64,000 nt of DNA from an uncultured Ruegeria sp. (GCF_947500045.1 NZ_CANMQQ010000016.1:1-64000); one strand, 5' to 3'; shown: positions 42,305 through 51,234, counted from the stretch's first letter. Translations and numbers: made by a program. The notes: generated by a model not told the origin, from the letters alone.

Positions 42305-43303
42305 ATGGCATCGCAGAAAGAAGATGGTAACAGCGATCCACGCCGGCAGCTACGGCAGGCCTTTGGCAGCTTTGCGACCGGTGTAACGGTTGTGACATCG
42401 CGCAGCGATGATGGCGCGCCGATTGGCTTTACTGCCAACTCGTTTACCTCTGTTTCGCTGGACCCACCCCTGTTGCTCGTGTGTCTTGCCAAATCCTCCT
42501 CGAATATCGGCCATTTTTCCCGGTCCGGGCGTTTTGCGATCAACATTCTCAGTGAGACGCAAAAGGACGTCTCGGCCCGCTTTGCAAGCCGTGTGGATGA
42601 CCGCTTTGCTGAAACGCAGTGGTCAGACAGTGCGCTGGGCAATCCGCTGATCGACGATGCCATTGCCTGGTTTGACTGTGAAACTGACAACATCGTAGAT
42701 GCAGGCGATCATATGATCCTGATTGGGCGCATTGCCGGGTTTGACCAGTCTGACGGTCGCCCACTGGCCTATTTGCGGGGGCATTACCTTGATCTAGGTC
42801 TGGCCGAGACCACTGCGGAATCAATCTCGCACCACGGTGGCATCCGCGTCGGCGGCCTGCTGGAATGCAACGGCAAGATATTGTTGCGCCAAACGTCCGA
42901 GGGCTGGAGCCTGCCCATGGGCGCCGCACGTTCCGGGTTCCGCGAAGGCCGCGCCGCGCTGGAAGAAGAATTGTCCGCCAATGGAATCAGCGCAGAACTC
43001 GGCTTTCTCTATTCGGTATTTGATGCACCATCGGGCAATGCCACCTGGCTGATTTTTCAGGGTGATATGCCTGCCGGGACCATACCAGAAGGCTATCGCC
43101 TGTTCTCGGTTGATGATCTGCCATTGCAAGACATCACGCCGCAGCCAGTCCGCGCCGCCGTGCATCGGTATCAGACCGAGTTCCGCAATGCGCGGTTCGG
43201 GCTCTACATCGACGGCACCAAAAGCGCCGGACAAGTTCACACAATCGACCGAAATGCCACTCCGTGGAGCAAACTCATGAATGAAGAAGGGGCGACTAGA
43301 TGA
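42305..43303 (+). CDS. Flavin reductase fused to a NUDIX-like domain
   Basis: The 332-residue protein has two parts. The first (about 10-165) is an FMN-binding split-barrel flavin reductase, with the motifs RQAFGSFATGVTVVTSRSDD, PIGFTANSFTSVSLDPPLLL and HFSRSGRFAINIL. The second (about 180-310) has NUDIX-fold character, with SHHGGIRVGGLLECNGKILL and WSLPMGAARSGFREGRAALE. Its helix lacks the canonical GX5EX7REUXEEXGU box, so hydrolase activity is doubtful. It would supply reduced FMN to the luciferase-like monooxygenase two genes downstream. ATG 42305 is chosen because GGGGGA lies nine bases upstream; other in-frame ATGs are at 42284 and 42296. Its stop overlaps the next gene as ATGA. Confidence 0.85.
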   Translation: MASQKEDGNSDPRRQLRQAFGSFATGVTVVTSRSDDGAPIGFTANSFTSVSLDPPLLLVCLAKSSSNIGHFSRSGRFAINILSETQKDVSARFASRVDDRFAETQWSDSALGNPLIDDAIAWFDCETDNIVDAGDHMILIGRIAGFDQSDGRPLAYLRGHYLDLGLAETTAESISHHGGIRVGGLLECNGKILLRQTSEGWSLPMGAARSGFREGRAALEEELSANGISAELGFLYSVFDAPSGNATWLIFQGDMPAGTIPEGYRLFSVDDLPLQDITPQPVRAAVHRYQTEFRNARFGLYIDGTKSAGQVHTIDRNATPWSKLMNEEGATR

Positions 43304-44808
43304 CCGCCTTTACCGTTAGCGCCCTGCAGGATACGTGTCTGCCAATCAGTATTAACGGCGAATATCGCCAATCCGATGGCCCCGAGATTGACTGCTTTGA
43401 CCCGACCAACGGTCAGGTATGGTGCCGGATTTCCGATTGCAGCGATGCAGAGGTGGACGCCGCCGTGTGCGCCGCCGGTGACGCGATGCGCAATCCCGCC
43501 TGGCGCGATATCACCCAAAGCCAACGCGGCGCGTTGATGTTGCGCCTGGCCGATATCCTTGAAGAGAATGTCGAACGCATTGCCGAGATCGAGGTCAAGG
43601 ACAATGGCAAGCTCTTGCGGGAAATGCGCGCGCTTGCGCAGGCCCTGCCTGTAGGCTTGCGTTATTTTGCGGGAATGGCCGACAAGATCGAAGGCACGAC
43701 CATACCGGTCAACAAGCCCGATATGCTGAATTTCACCGTACGCGAGCCTTTGGGCGTTATCGGGGTGATTATTCCGTGGAATTCACCACTTTTCATGATG
43801 ATCCGTGCAATCGCGCCTGCGCTGGCTTGCGGCAATTCCGTGGTAGTGAAGCCGTCTGAGCATGCCTCGGTCGGGGCGATTGCCTTTGCTGAATTGATGA
43901 CGCAGGCAGGTTTTCCCAACGGGGTCTTCAATGTAATCACGGGCTACGGCCATAGTGCAGGTAATGCGCTGATCAGCCATCCAGGGATTGCCAAGATCGA
44001 TTTCACCGGCGGACCCTCAACGGGCCGGGTGATTGCCTGCAATGCTGCCGAGCAACTGACGCCAGCCTCGCTGGAACTGGGCGGCAAATCCCCCCATGTG
44101 GTGTGCGACGATGCCGATCTGGACGCCGCCGCCAATGGCGTGGTTGCAGGTATTTTTGCCGCTGCCGGGCAGACCTGTGTGGCGGGCTCACGCTGTTTCG
44201 TGCAGGAAAATGTCTATGACGAGGTGGTCGAAAAGATCATTGAAAAGACGCGTGCCATCAAAATTGGTGACCCCCGGAGTGATGACGTACAGCTTGGCCC
44301 TCTGGCGCTTTGGAGTCAGGTAGAAAAGGTCGCCGAGTTTGTCGAGACCGCCCGGTCGCAGGGTGCCACACTTGCCTTTGGTGGCGGGCGGCCCGAAGGG
44401 TTGGGCGATGGCTGGTACGTAGAACCCACCATATTCACCGATGTCACCAACGACATGCATATCGCCCGTGAAGAGGTTTTCGGCCCGGTGCTGGGCATCC
44501 TCAAATTCACCGATGAAGACGACCTGTTGACCCAAGCCAATGACAGCGATTTCGCGCTGGCCTCGGGCATCTGGACGGGCAACATAAATCGCGCGCTGCG
44601 CTTTATGCGCAGGATCGAGGCCGGCATGGTCTGGATCAACACCTACCGTAGCCCTTCGATCATGTCGCCCTCGGGTGGCTTCAAGGATTCGGGTTATGGC
44701 AAACACAACGGCTTTGCCGCCATTCAGGAATACAGCCGCATCAAAACAGTCGTGATTGACTATTCGGGCGCTCAGCAAGACGCCTTCGTGATGCGGGTGA
44801 CAAAATAA
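43300..44808 (+). CDS. NAD(P)-dependent aldehyde dehydrogenase (TgnC-like position)
   Basis: The 502-residue ALDH has GVIGVIIPWNSPLFMMIRAI (cofactor site), LELGGKSPHVV (glutamate) and AAAGQTCVAGSRC (nucleophilic cysteine). It is coupled to the flavin reductase by ATGA and followed after 13 bases by the monooxygenase. In the trigonelline pathway of Acinetobacter, the aldehyde produced by flavin-dependent ring cleavage is oxidised by such an enzyme (TgnC), so an analogous step is proposed here. Other semialdehyde dehydrogenases of the same family cannot be excluded by sequence reading. Confidence 0.88.
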   Translation: MTAFTVSALQDTCLPISINGEYRQSDGPEIDCFDPTNGQVWCRISDCSDAEVDAAVCAAGDAMRNPAWRDITQSQRGALMLRLADILEENVERIAEIEVKDNGKLLREMRALAQALPVGLRYFAGMADKIEGTTIPVNKPDMLNFTVREPLGVIGVIIPWNSPLFMMIRAIAPALACGNSVVVKPSEHASVGAIAFAELMTQAGFPNGVFNVITGYGHSAGNALISHPGIAKIDFTGGPSTGRVIACNAAEQLTPASLELGGKSPHVVCDDADLDAAANGVVAGIFAAAGQTCVAGSRCFVQENVYDEVVEKIIEKTRAIKIGDPRSDDVQLGPLALWSQVEKVAEFVETARSQGATLAFGGGRPEGLGDGWYVEPTIFTDVTNDMHIAREEVFGPVLGILKFTDEDDLLTQANDSDFALASGIWTGNINRALRFMRRIEAGMVWINTYRSPSIMSPSGGFKDSGYGKHNGFAAIQEYSRIKTVVIDYSGAQQDAFVMRVTK

Positions 44809-44821
44809 GGAGCATTAGAAT

Positions 44822-45874
44822 ATGAAGTTCTCCGCAGTGGTGAACATGGCGCGCTTTGATACGTCACGGTCGATGGAAGACGTGGCGGCCGAGGCGCTCG
44901 ACATGGTGCGGATCGCTGATCAGGGTGGGTTCGATATTGTCTGGACCGCCGAGCATCACACGATCGAATTGACCATTTCGCCCAACCCATTTCAGGTTTT
45001 GACCAACTGGGCCGCGCATACAAAGAATGTACGCCTGGGCACCGCCGTCGTGGCAGCCCCCTATTGGACCCCCATCCGCCTGGCCGGTGAAGCCGCCATG
45101 TGCGACGTGCTGACCGGTGGCCGGTTAGAGCTTGGGCTGGGCCGTGGTTCCTATCAGTATGAATTCGACCGCATGGCCGGTGGCCTGCCCCAAGGCGAAG
45201 GCGGGCGTTATCTGCGGGAAATCATCCCGGCGGTACAGGCGCTCTGGCAGGGCGACTACGCCCATGACGGTGAAATCTGGCAGTTCCCCTCGGTGGCCTG
45301 CGTGCCCAAGCCATTGCAAAAGGATCCACCCATGTGGATCGCGGCGCGTGATCCCAATACGTTCGAATTTGCACTTCAGAACAACTGCAACATCTTGTCG
45401 ACAGCTCTGCGTCGCCCGTTCGAAGAGGTCGAGACCCTCGTCACGCGTTTCAACGAAACACAGGCCAGCGTACCCGGCTCGGCTCATTTGCAGCACACCA
45501 CGATGCGTCTGGCTGCGGTATATGATGATCAGGCCGGTCGCGATGACGCCGTGCGCGGTGCCATCAACTTTGGCCGCAATTTCGAGAACCTCTTCAAGGG
45601 TATTGGCACAGTCACCAATGGCTTCCCCGAGCCGGTGGATTTTGACATCGTTGCCAACCGCGATGAATATCAGGCCGATGCGCTGGCCGAGAACCTGATG
45701 TTTGGCACCCCCGATGAAGTGATCGCCAAGCTGGAACGCTATGAAGCTGCGGGCATTGATCACATCATGATTGGCCCCGCCTTTGGCATGTCGCGCGAGC
45801 GGAATATCCGCTCGATGGAGCTGTGGTGTGAGCATGTCATCCCGCATTTCCGCGCCAAGGAAATGGTGGCTTGA
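44822..45874 (+). CDS. LLM-class flavin-dependent monooxygenase (luciferase-like)
   Basis: The 350-residue TIM-barrel protein of the bacterial-luciferase superfamily has the segments GGFDIVWTAEHHTIELTISP, VRLGTAVVAAPYWTPIRLAG, RLELGLGRGSYQYEFDRMAG and FGTPDEVIAKLERYEAAGID, which are diagnostic. Such enzymes use reduced FMN supplied by a separate reductase, and one is encoded two genes upstream. TgnA, RutA and related pyridine- or pyrimidine-opening enzymes belong to this class, so oxygenolytic opening of an N-heterocycle is the favoured role. AAGGAG precedes the ATG by nine bases. The substrate is inferred from context only. Confidence 0.9.
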   Translation: MKFSAVVNMARFDTSRSMEDVAAEALDMVRIADQGGFDIVWTAEHHTIELTISPNPFQVLTNWAAHTKNVRLGTAVVAAPYWTPIRLAGEAAMCDVLTGGRLELGLGRGSYQYEFDRMAGGLPQGEGGRYLREIIPAVQALWQGDYAHDGEIWQFPSVACVPKPLQKDPPMWIAARDPNTFEFALQNNCNILSTALRRPFEEVETLVTRFNETQASVPGSAHLQHTTMRLAAVYDDQAGRDDAVRGAINFGRNFENLFKGIGTVTNGFPEPVDFDIVANRDEYQADALAENLMFGTPDEVIAKLERYEAAGIDHIMIGPAFGMSRERNIRSMELWCEHVIPHFRAKEMVA

Positions 45875-45927
45875 TTATCGGATTACCACAATAAAAAAAC
45901 AGCGAACTTCAACAAGGAGACAAGGAA

Positions 45928-47004
45928 ATGACCAAGACCACACCCAAAGGCGGGCTGAACCGCCGGACTTTCCTGAAAACATCGCTTTGCGCCTCGGCCT
46001 CGCTGGCGGCGCTCAGCATTGGCACGCGTGGGGCCTTTGCGGCCGTTGATCTGTCAGGCCGCGAGATGGTCTTTGCCAGCTGGGGCGGCAGCTATCAGGC
46101 GGCGCAAGAGACCGCATATTGCAACCCGTTCACGAAAGCCACCGGCGCAACCGTCATTCAGGACGGCCCGATGAACGGCTCCAAATTGCGGACCATGGTT
46201 GAGGGCGGCCAACCCATCTGGGATGTGGTGGACGTGACCGACACCTTCCTTGCAGCCAACGAAGAGCTTTTCGAGGACCTGGATTTCAACATCGTGGATG
46301 CCAGCCCGCTGGATCAAGCCTATGTTCACGCAAAGGGCATCGGCTGCATCATCTGGTCCTACAACATTGCCTTCAATACCGACGTGGTCGGCGAGAACGC
46401 ACCGCAAAGCTGGGCAGATGTCTTCGATGTCGAGAAATTCCCCGGCAAGCGCGCCCTGCGCGACCGCGCCTATCCAATGCTCGAGATCGCCCTGATGGCG
46501 GATGGCGTTGCACCCGAAGACCTCTATCCGCTTGATGTGGATCGTGCGTTTGCCAAGCTCGACACGATCAAGGATCATGTGATCTGGTATACCTCGAACT
46601 CAGCCGCGCAGCAGCTTTTCGTGGATGGCGAAGTGGGCACTGGTGTATTGCTCAATGGTCGGACATTTGACGTGAACAAAAAGGGTGCGCCGGTCGATTT
46701 GACATGGAACCAGAACATCCGCTCTATCGACTATCTGGTGATCCCGAAAGGCGCGCCAAATGCCGAGGTGGCACAGCACTTCATGAATGCCACCGTAGAC
46801 GCTGACAATCAGGCGCTGATGGCCAACACACTGGCTTATGCACCTTGCAACCCGGCAGCCTTTGCTGGCGTTGAAGAAAGCGTGCTGCCGTGGCTTGCGA
46901 CCACACCAGAAAATGCCGAGAAAGGCTTCCTGATCGATGCGGAATACTGGCGCGATAACCTCGCGGCCCTGACCGAACGCTGGACCGAGTGGAAACTCAC
47001 GTAA
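45928..47004 (+). CDS. Polyamine/betaine-type ABC transporter periplasmic binding protein (PotD/PotF class)
   Basis: The 358-residue protein is exported by a twin-arginine signal (NRRTFLKTSLCASASLAALS, about residues 11-30). The mature part has the extracellular-binding-protein fold of spermidine/putrescine-type systems: VFASWGGSYQAAQETAYCNP, VDVTDTFLAANEEL, IIWSYNIAFNTDVVG and the late DYLVIPKGAPNAEVAQHFM. AAGGAGACAAGGAA precedes the start. It begins the transporter part of the ring-oxidation operon. A cationic or zwitterionic N-compound such as an N-methylpyridinium carboxylate would suit this class; this is inference. Confidence 0.92.
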   Translation: MTKTTPKGGLNRRTFLKTSLCASASLAALSIGTRGAFAAVDLSGREMVFASWGGSYQAAQETAYCNPFTKATGATVIQDGPMNGSKLRTMVEGGQPIWDVVDVTDTFLAANEELFEDLDFNIVDASPLDQAYVHAKGIGCIIWSYNIAFNTDVVGENAPQSWADVFDVEKFPGKRALRDRAYPMLEIALMADGVAPEDLYPLDVDRAFAKLDTIKDHVIWYTSNSAAQQLFVDGEVGTGVLLNGRTFDVNKKGAPVDLTWNQNIRSIDYLVIPKGAPNAEVAQHFMNATVDADNQALMANTLAYAPCNPAAFAGVEESVLPWLATTPENAEKGFLIDAEYWRDNLAALTERWTEWKLT

Positions 47005-47031
47005 ACGCAAAAGATCTGGAGGCGCTGCGCC

Positions 47032-47856
47032 ATGTTTCTGAAGAACCGCAACATCTGGCTGCTGGCACCGGCGGTACTGCTGATCGGGATATGTTTCCTG
47101 TTCCCAGTCAGCTGGCTGTTGCAACGCAGCGTCTCTGAACCCGTCTGGGGTTTACAGAATTACATCACTATCTTTTCAAAGACGATCTATCTGGGCGTGT
47201 TGTGGAACACCGTGGCCATTGCCGGGGTGACTACGCTCCTTTGCGCACTGATCGGCTTTCCAGTGGCCTATTCCATGGCCCATTCCAGCCCCTGGATTCG
47301 CAAAGTTCTGATCTTTTCGGTTCTGATTCCGTTCTGGACCTCCATACTTGTGCGTAGTTTTGCCTGGCTGGTGATCCTGCAACGTGGCGGCATCCTCAAT
47401 GATTTCTTGGCAGGCATCGGCCTGATCGCCGAGCCGCTGGATCTGGTTTATAACCGGTTCGGTGTATTGCTCGGCATGGTGCAGGTGCTGTTGCCCTTCA
47501 TGGTCTTCCCGCTCTTTTCGGTGATAACGCGGATTGACGGCAGCTATTTCAGTGCCGCCACCAATCTAGGGGCCACACCTATCCGGGCCTTCTTTCGCGT
47601 CTACCTGCCGCTCTGCCTGCCGGGGCTGGCCACAGGGGCGATGCTGGTGTTTATCATCTCGCTTGGCTACTTCATCACGCCAGCCCTGTTGGGCGGACGT
47701 GGCGATATCATGATCGCACAGCTGATCTTCGAGCGGATCGACGAATTTGGCGACTGGCCGCTGGCCTCTGCACTGGCAATTGTGCTGCTGGTGGGCACGG
47801 GGCTGCTCTTTGTGCTGGTAAACGCACTCATCAAAATCCGCGGGAGGGGTATCTGA
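47032..47856 (+). CDS. ABC transporter permease (PotB/PotH type)
   Basis: The 274-residue inner-membrane protein has six predicted helices. Its EAA-type cytoplasmic loop reads AATNLGATPIRAFFRVYLPLCLPG. The N-terminal segment IWLLAPAVLLIGICFLFPVSWLL and a DYLVY-free periplasmic loop are typical of the first permease in polyamine-type importers. The stop overlaps the next start (TGATG). It forms the channel with the next gene product. Confidence 0.94.
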   Translation: MFLKNRNIWLLAPAVLLIGICFLFPVSWLLQRSVSEPVWGLQNYITIFSKTIYLGVLWNTVAIAGVTTLLCALIGFPVAYSMAHSSPWIRKVLIFSVLIPFWTSILVRSFAWLVILQRGGILNDFLAGIGLIAEPLDLVYNRFGVLLGMVQVLLPFMVFPLFSVITRIDGSYFSAATNLGATPIRAFFRVYLPLCLPGLATGAMLVFIISLGYFITPALLGGRGDIMIAQLIFERIDEFGDWPLASALAIVLLVGTGLLFVLVNALIKIRGRGI

Positions 47857-48659
47857 TGTTCCAATCCGAGCGTTTCTGGGGCGGTCTGCGCGGCGTTATC
47901 AATGTGCTGCTGGTCATATACATGCTTGCCCCACTGGTGGTGACGCTGGTGATCTCGTTCAGTTCGGCGCTATACCTGACCTTTCCACCACCCGGCTTTT
48001 CGCTGCAGTGGTATGAGAAGATGTTCAGCAACCCGACTTGGACGCGCGCCCTCTGGACGTCACTCAAGATACTGGTGCCCGCTGCGTTCATCGCCACGAT
48101 CTGTGGCACTGCTGCCGCATTAGCGCTGAACCGGATGACCTCACGCTGGGCTTTGGTGATCCGGGGCGTGCTGATGGCACCCCTTATCATTCCGGTGATC
48201 ATCACAGCCGCTGCCATTTTCGGTGTTTTCCGCATATGGGGGCTTTACGGCACGCTGCACGGGTTGATCATCGCCCATGTCATCCTGACGCTGCCCTTCG
48301 TCCTGTCCACCGTCAGCGCCAACCTTGCCGTCTTTGACCGGCGGCTAGAGGATGCAGCGATGAATTGCGGTGCCACGCCCTGGATGACATTCCGGCGGGT
48401 GACACTACCGCTGATCTCGCCTTCGGTCATGTCGGGCATGCTCTTTGCCATGGTGATCTCGTTTGACGAGTTGATCGTCTCGCTCTTCCTGTCGACGCCG
48501 CGCGTGCGGCCCGTCACTGTGCAGATGTGGTCTAATATCAAGGGTGACACGGACCCGACCATCGCTGCCATCGCCACCGTGTTGTTTATGTTTTCGCTCC
48601 TCGCCCTATTGATGGATGGCATCGCACGCCGCCGCTCGGGCCAGGCACCTGGACTTTGA
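47856..48659 (+). CDS. ABC transporter permease (PotC/PotI type)
   Basis: The 267-residue inner-membrane protein has about six helices and an EAA loop reading AMNCGATPWMTFRRVTLPLI. It begins with VLLVIYMLAPLVVTLVISFS and the PotC-like FPPPGFSLQWYEKMFSNP. It shares one base with the previous stop codon and is followed after 11 bases by the ATPase gene. It is the partner permease of the PotB-like protein. Confidence 0.94.
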   Translation: MFQSERFWGGLRGVINVLLVIYMLAPLVVTLVISFSSALYLTFPPPGFSLQWYEKMFSNPTWTRALWTSLKILVPAAFIATICGTAAALALNRMTSRWALVIRGVLMAPLIIPVIITAAAIFGVFRIWGLYGTLHGLIIAHVILTLPFVLSTVSANLAVFDRRLEDAAMNCGATPWMTFRRVTLPLISPSVMSGMLFAMVISFDELIVSLFLSTPRVRPVTVQMWSNIKGDTDPTIAAIATVLFMFSLLALLMDGIARRRSGQAPGL

Positions 48660-48670
48660 GGATTTGACCA

Positions 48671-49744
48671 ATGACTGACCCGATCCTGCAACTCAGCGAC
48701 ATCGGCAAGGCCTATGGCCCGGTTAATGCCGCACGCGACATCAACCTTGACGTAGAACCCGGTGAGTTTGTCACTTTCCTTGGCCCTTCCGGGTCAGGCA
48801 AGACCACGACTCTGATGATGGTGGCAGGCTTTACTGCGCCGACACAGGGCAACATCCAGCTGGAAGGTAAGCCGCTTGATCCGATCCCGGTCTGGAAGCG
48901 TGATATCGGCATGGTCTTTCAGCATTACGCCCTGTTTCCACATATGTCGGTTGCGCAGAACGTAGCCTTCCCATTGGAAATGCGCGGTGTGGCCAAAGAA
49001 GATCGCCGTAAAAAGGTTGAAGAGGCGATGGAAATGGTCGGCCTGGCCGGATTTGGTACCCGCCTGCCGAAAGAGCTGTCGGGCGGGCAGCAACAGCGTG
49101 TGGCACTGGCCCGCGCCATGGTGTTCAAGCCACGCCTGTTGTTGATGGATGAACCGCTGGGCGCGCTCGACAAGAAGCTGCGCGAACATATGCAGCTGGA
49201 AATCATGCACCTGCACAAGAACCTTGGCGCAACTGTCCTTTACGTCACCCACGATCAAGAAGAAGCGCTTGTCATGTCTGACCGGATCGCCGTTTTCAAT
49301 GCGGGCCGGATCGAACAGATCGGTACACCGCGCGATCTGTACGAGGCTCCGCAAACCAAATTCGTTGCCGATTTCATCGGAGAGACCAATTTTGTCTCGG
49401 GCACGGTCGAGGCGGTCAATGGCAGCGTGGCAAAGGTACGAGGCCTTGATGGGCAACTCAGCACCCAGTTGGCCGAAGGCAGCCGCGCTGTGCTGGCTAT
49501 CCGGCCCGAGCGACTGCACGTTCTGGGTGGCGACGCCTCAGGGGATGACAACAGCCTAACGGGCACGGTCAAAGAGCTGATCTATCTGGGCCAGTCGCGC
49601 AAGGCGATCATCGCGCTTGAAGACGGCACCGAAGTGACCGCGCTGGAACAGGCCGCACAGGCCGAGGCGACGGCGCTGGAAATGGGGGCACAGGCAACAC
49701 TTGGTTTTCGTTCAAGTGACGCTCGGATCCTAGCTGATGTTTGA
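48671..49744 (+). CDS. ABC transporter ATP-binding protein (PotA type)
   Basis: The 357-residue ATPase has Walker A LGPSGSGKTTTLMM, signature LSGGQQQRVALARAM, Walker B LLLMDEPLGALDKKLRE and switch histidine YVTHDQEEAL, plus a C-terminal TOBE domain (about 275-350). It drives the polyamine-type importer encoded just upstream. TGAGGA precedes the start. Its last 8 bases overlap the alpha/beta hydrolase gene, which ties transporter and enzyme expression together. Confidence 0.95.
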   Translation: MTDPILQLSDIGKAYGPVNAARDINLDVEPGEFVTFLGPSGSGKTTTLMMVAGFTAPTQGNIQLEGKPLDPIPVWKRDIGMVFQHYALFPHMSVAQNVAFPLEMRGVAKEDRRKKVEEAMEMVGLAGFGTRLPKELSGGQQQRVALARAMVFKPRLLLMDEPLGALDKKLREHMQLEIMHLHKNLGATVLYVTHDQEEALVMSDRIAVFNAGRIEQIGTPRDLYEAPQTKFVADFIGETNFVSGTVEAVNGSVAKVRGLDGQLSTQLAEGSRAVLAIRPERLHVLGGDASGDDNSLTGTVKELIYLGQSRKAIIALEDGTEVTALEQAAQAEATALEMGAQATLGFRSSDARILADV

Positions 49745-50528
49745 ACGGAATGCCGATGTCGCGCTAAATGTCAGCGATGAGGGCAGCGGCGCGCCAGTGT
49801 TGCTGATCCATGGCGTTGGGGCAGATCTTGAAAGCTGGGACGGTGTGCTGACGCACATGTCGCCGGACCGCCGCTATATTCGCTATGACCAACGTGGGCA
49901 TGGGCTGTCGCGGCGCACGCCGGGGCCTTATTCGCTGGACGATCTCTCGGGTGATGCCGTGGCGTTGCTGGATCACCTTGGGCTGGCTCGTGCCTCGATC
50001 GTGGGCTTCTCGCTGGGCGGGTTGGTGGCGCAGTCGATTGCACTGAACCACCCCGACCGGGTGGCCAGCCTGACACTGGTTTCGACCGTCGCCGGGCGGA
50101 CAGCGGAAGAGCAGACGCGCGTGGATGCCCGCGCCGAGACATTGGCGCAAGAGGGCGCGCTGACCCATCTGTCCAATGCCGTGGACCGCTGGTTCACACC
50201 TGAATTTGTCGCCACTCATCCCGAGGTGCTGGAGGCACGCCGCCGCAAATCCATGCTCAACGATCCCGATTGCTACGTCGCGGCCTACCGCGTGCTGGCG
50301 GGCAGTGATCTGGGCGATCAATTGCATCGCATCACTGTGCCCACACAAATCATGACCGGAGAGAATGATATCGGGTCAAACCCGCGCATGTCGCGGTTCA
50401 TCCATGACCGGATTACCGGGTCCGAACTGCATATCCTGCCGCGACTGAAACATTCTGTCCTGTTGGAAGCCCCTGACCAGATCGGCGGGCTGATCGAACC
50501 CTTCCTTGCAAAATACATCGACCGCTAA
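49737..50528 (+). CDS. Alpha/beta-fold hydrolase (TgnD/PcaD-like)
   Basis: The 263-residue hydrolase has LLIHGVGADLESWD (oxyanion region), the nucleophile elbow GFSLGG with Ser92, an acid at about Asp211 (GENDIGSNP) and His239 (RLKHSVLLE). In two-component flavin monooxygenase pathways such as trigonelline (TgnD) or pyrimidine (RutD) degradation, a hydrolase of this fold splits the ring-opened product. Its gene overlaps the ATPase gene by 8 bases, so it is firmly part of the operon. 3-oxoadipate enol-lactonase-type activity is an alternative. Confidence 0.87.
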   Translation: MFERNADVALNVSDEGSGAPVLLIHGVGADLESWDGVLTHMSPDRRYIRYDQRGHGLSRRTPGPYSLDDLSGDAVALLDHLGLARASIVGFSLGGLVAQSIALNHPDRVASLTLVSTVAGRTAEEQTRVDARAETLAQEGALTHLSNAVDRWFTPEFVATHPEVLEARRRKSMLNDPDCYVAAYRVLAGSDLGDQLHRITVPTQIMTGENDIGSNPRMSRFIHDRITGSELHILPRLKHSVLLEAPDQIGGLIEPFLAKYIDR

Positions 50529-50544
50529 CTTGAAAGACCACACT

Positions 50545-51147
50545 ATGACCCCCGAAGTCCGAAAATATGTTGCCTTTGTTGAAGATGTCCTGATCGAAGG
50601 CCACAAGCCTGCAGACCCCCCCCTGCGCATGGCGGCCGTAGCCGCTGTGCTTCGTAATCCTTGGGCAGGCCGCTTTGTCGAGGATCTGCGCCCCGAAATC
50701 CACGCCTTTGCCCCCGTACTGGGCAAAGAGATGGTGGAGCGCCTAATGCCGCTGATCGGTGGAGGCGAGAATGTCGAGGCCTTTGGTAAAACCGCTATCG
50801 TTGGCGTGAATGGCGAGATCGAGCACGGTTCGGCGCTCATCCACACGCTGCGATACGGTAATTTTCTGCGTGATGCAGTGCAAAGCAGTGGGTTTATCCC
50901 CTTTACCAACAAACGCGGTGGGCCGGGCAATTCAATTACGTTCCCGCTGCGCCATATTTCCAAGGGTGGGGCGCGGTCTCATTTCATGACGGTGGAATTC
51001 AACATCCCCGATGCCCCCGGCCCGGATGAGATTCTGATCGCCATCGGCGTCGCCAATGGCGGGCGGCCGCATCATCGCATCGGAGACCGCTACCAGGATA
51101 TGGAAGAGCTGGACCACGATCAGACAGTGCGCCCCGACAACACCTGA
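50545..51147 (+). CDS. PF06684 (DUF1185, 'amino acid synthesis') family protein
   Basis: The 200-residue protein is recognised by PEVRKYVAFVEDVLIEGHKP, VAAVLRNPWAGRFVEDLRPE, GKTAIVGVNGEIEHGSALIH and FPLRHISKGGARSHFMTVEF. Structures of this family show a chorismate-mutase-like fold, and a role in amino-acid metabolism has been proposed, but no reaction is established. It is the last gene of the operon, 16 bases after the hydrolase. It may process an intermediate of the ring-cleavage pathway. ATG 50545 is preferred to an in-frame start inside the hydrolase gene. Confidence 0.85.
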   Translation: MTPEVRKYVAFVEDVLIEGHKPADPPLRMAAVAAVLRNPWAGRFVEDLRPEIHAFAPVLGKEMVERLMPLIGGGENVEAFGKTAIVGVNGEIEHGSALIHTLRYGNFLRDAVQSSGFIPFTNKRGGPGNSITFPLRHISKGGARSHFMTVEFNIPDAPGPDEILIAIGVANGGRPHHRIGDRYQDMEELDHDQTVRPDNT

Positions 51148-51188
51148 GCTGAGGCTTCTGAGCCAAGGCGCTACCGGGAAAACCGCGG

Positions 51189-51234
51189 CCCTCGCTGAAC
51201 AATTAGTTTTTCGACTGGCGAGGGTCGCAGCAAA
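51189..51234. terminator. Inverted repeat between convergent operons
   Basis: CCCTCGC (51189-51195) and GCGAGGG (51228-51234) flank a 32-base AT-containing loop with a run of five T, in the 93-bp gap between the PF06684 gene and the convergent AhpD-like gene. It could terminate transcription from both sides. Confidence 0.5.

Noticed and set aside
42305-51147. Pyrimidine (Rut) pathway as identity of the flavin monooxygenase operon
   Set aside because: RutA, RutF and RutD classes are represented, but no RutB-type amidohydrolase or RutC is present, and the importer class differs from uracil permeases.
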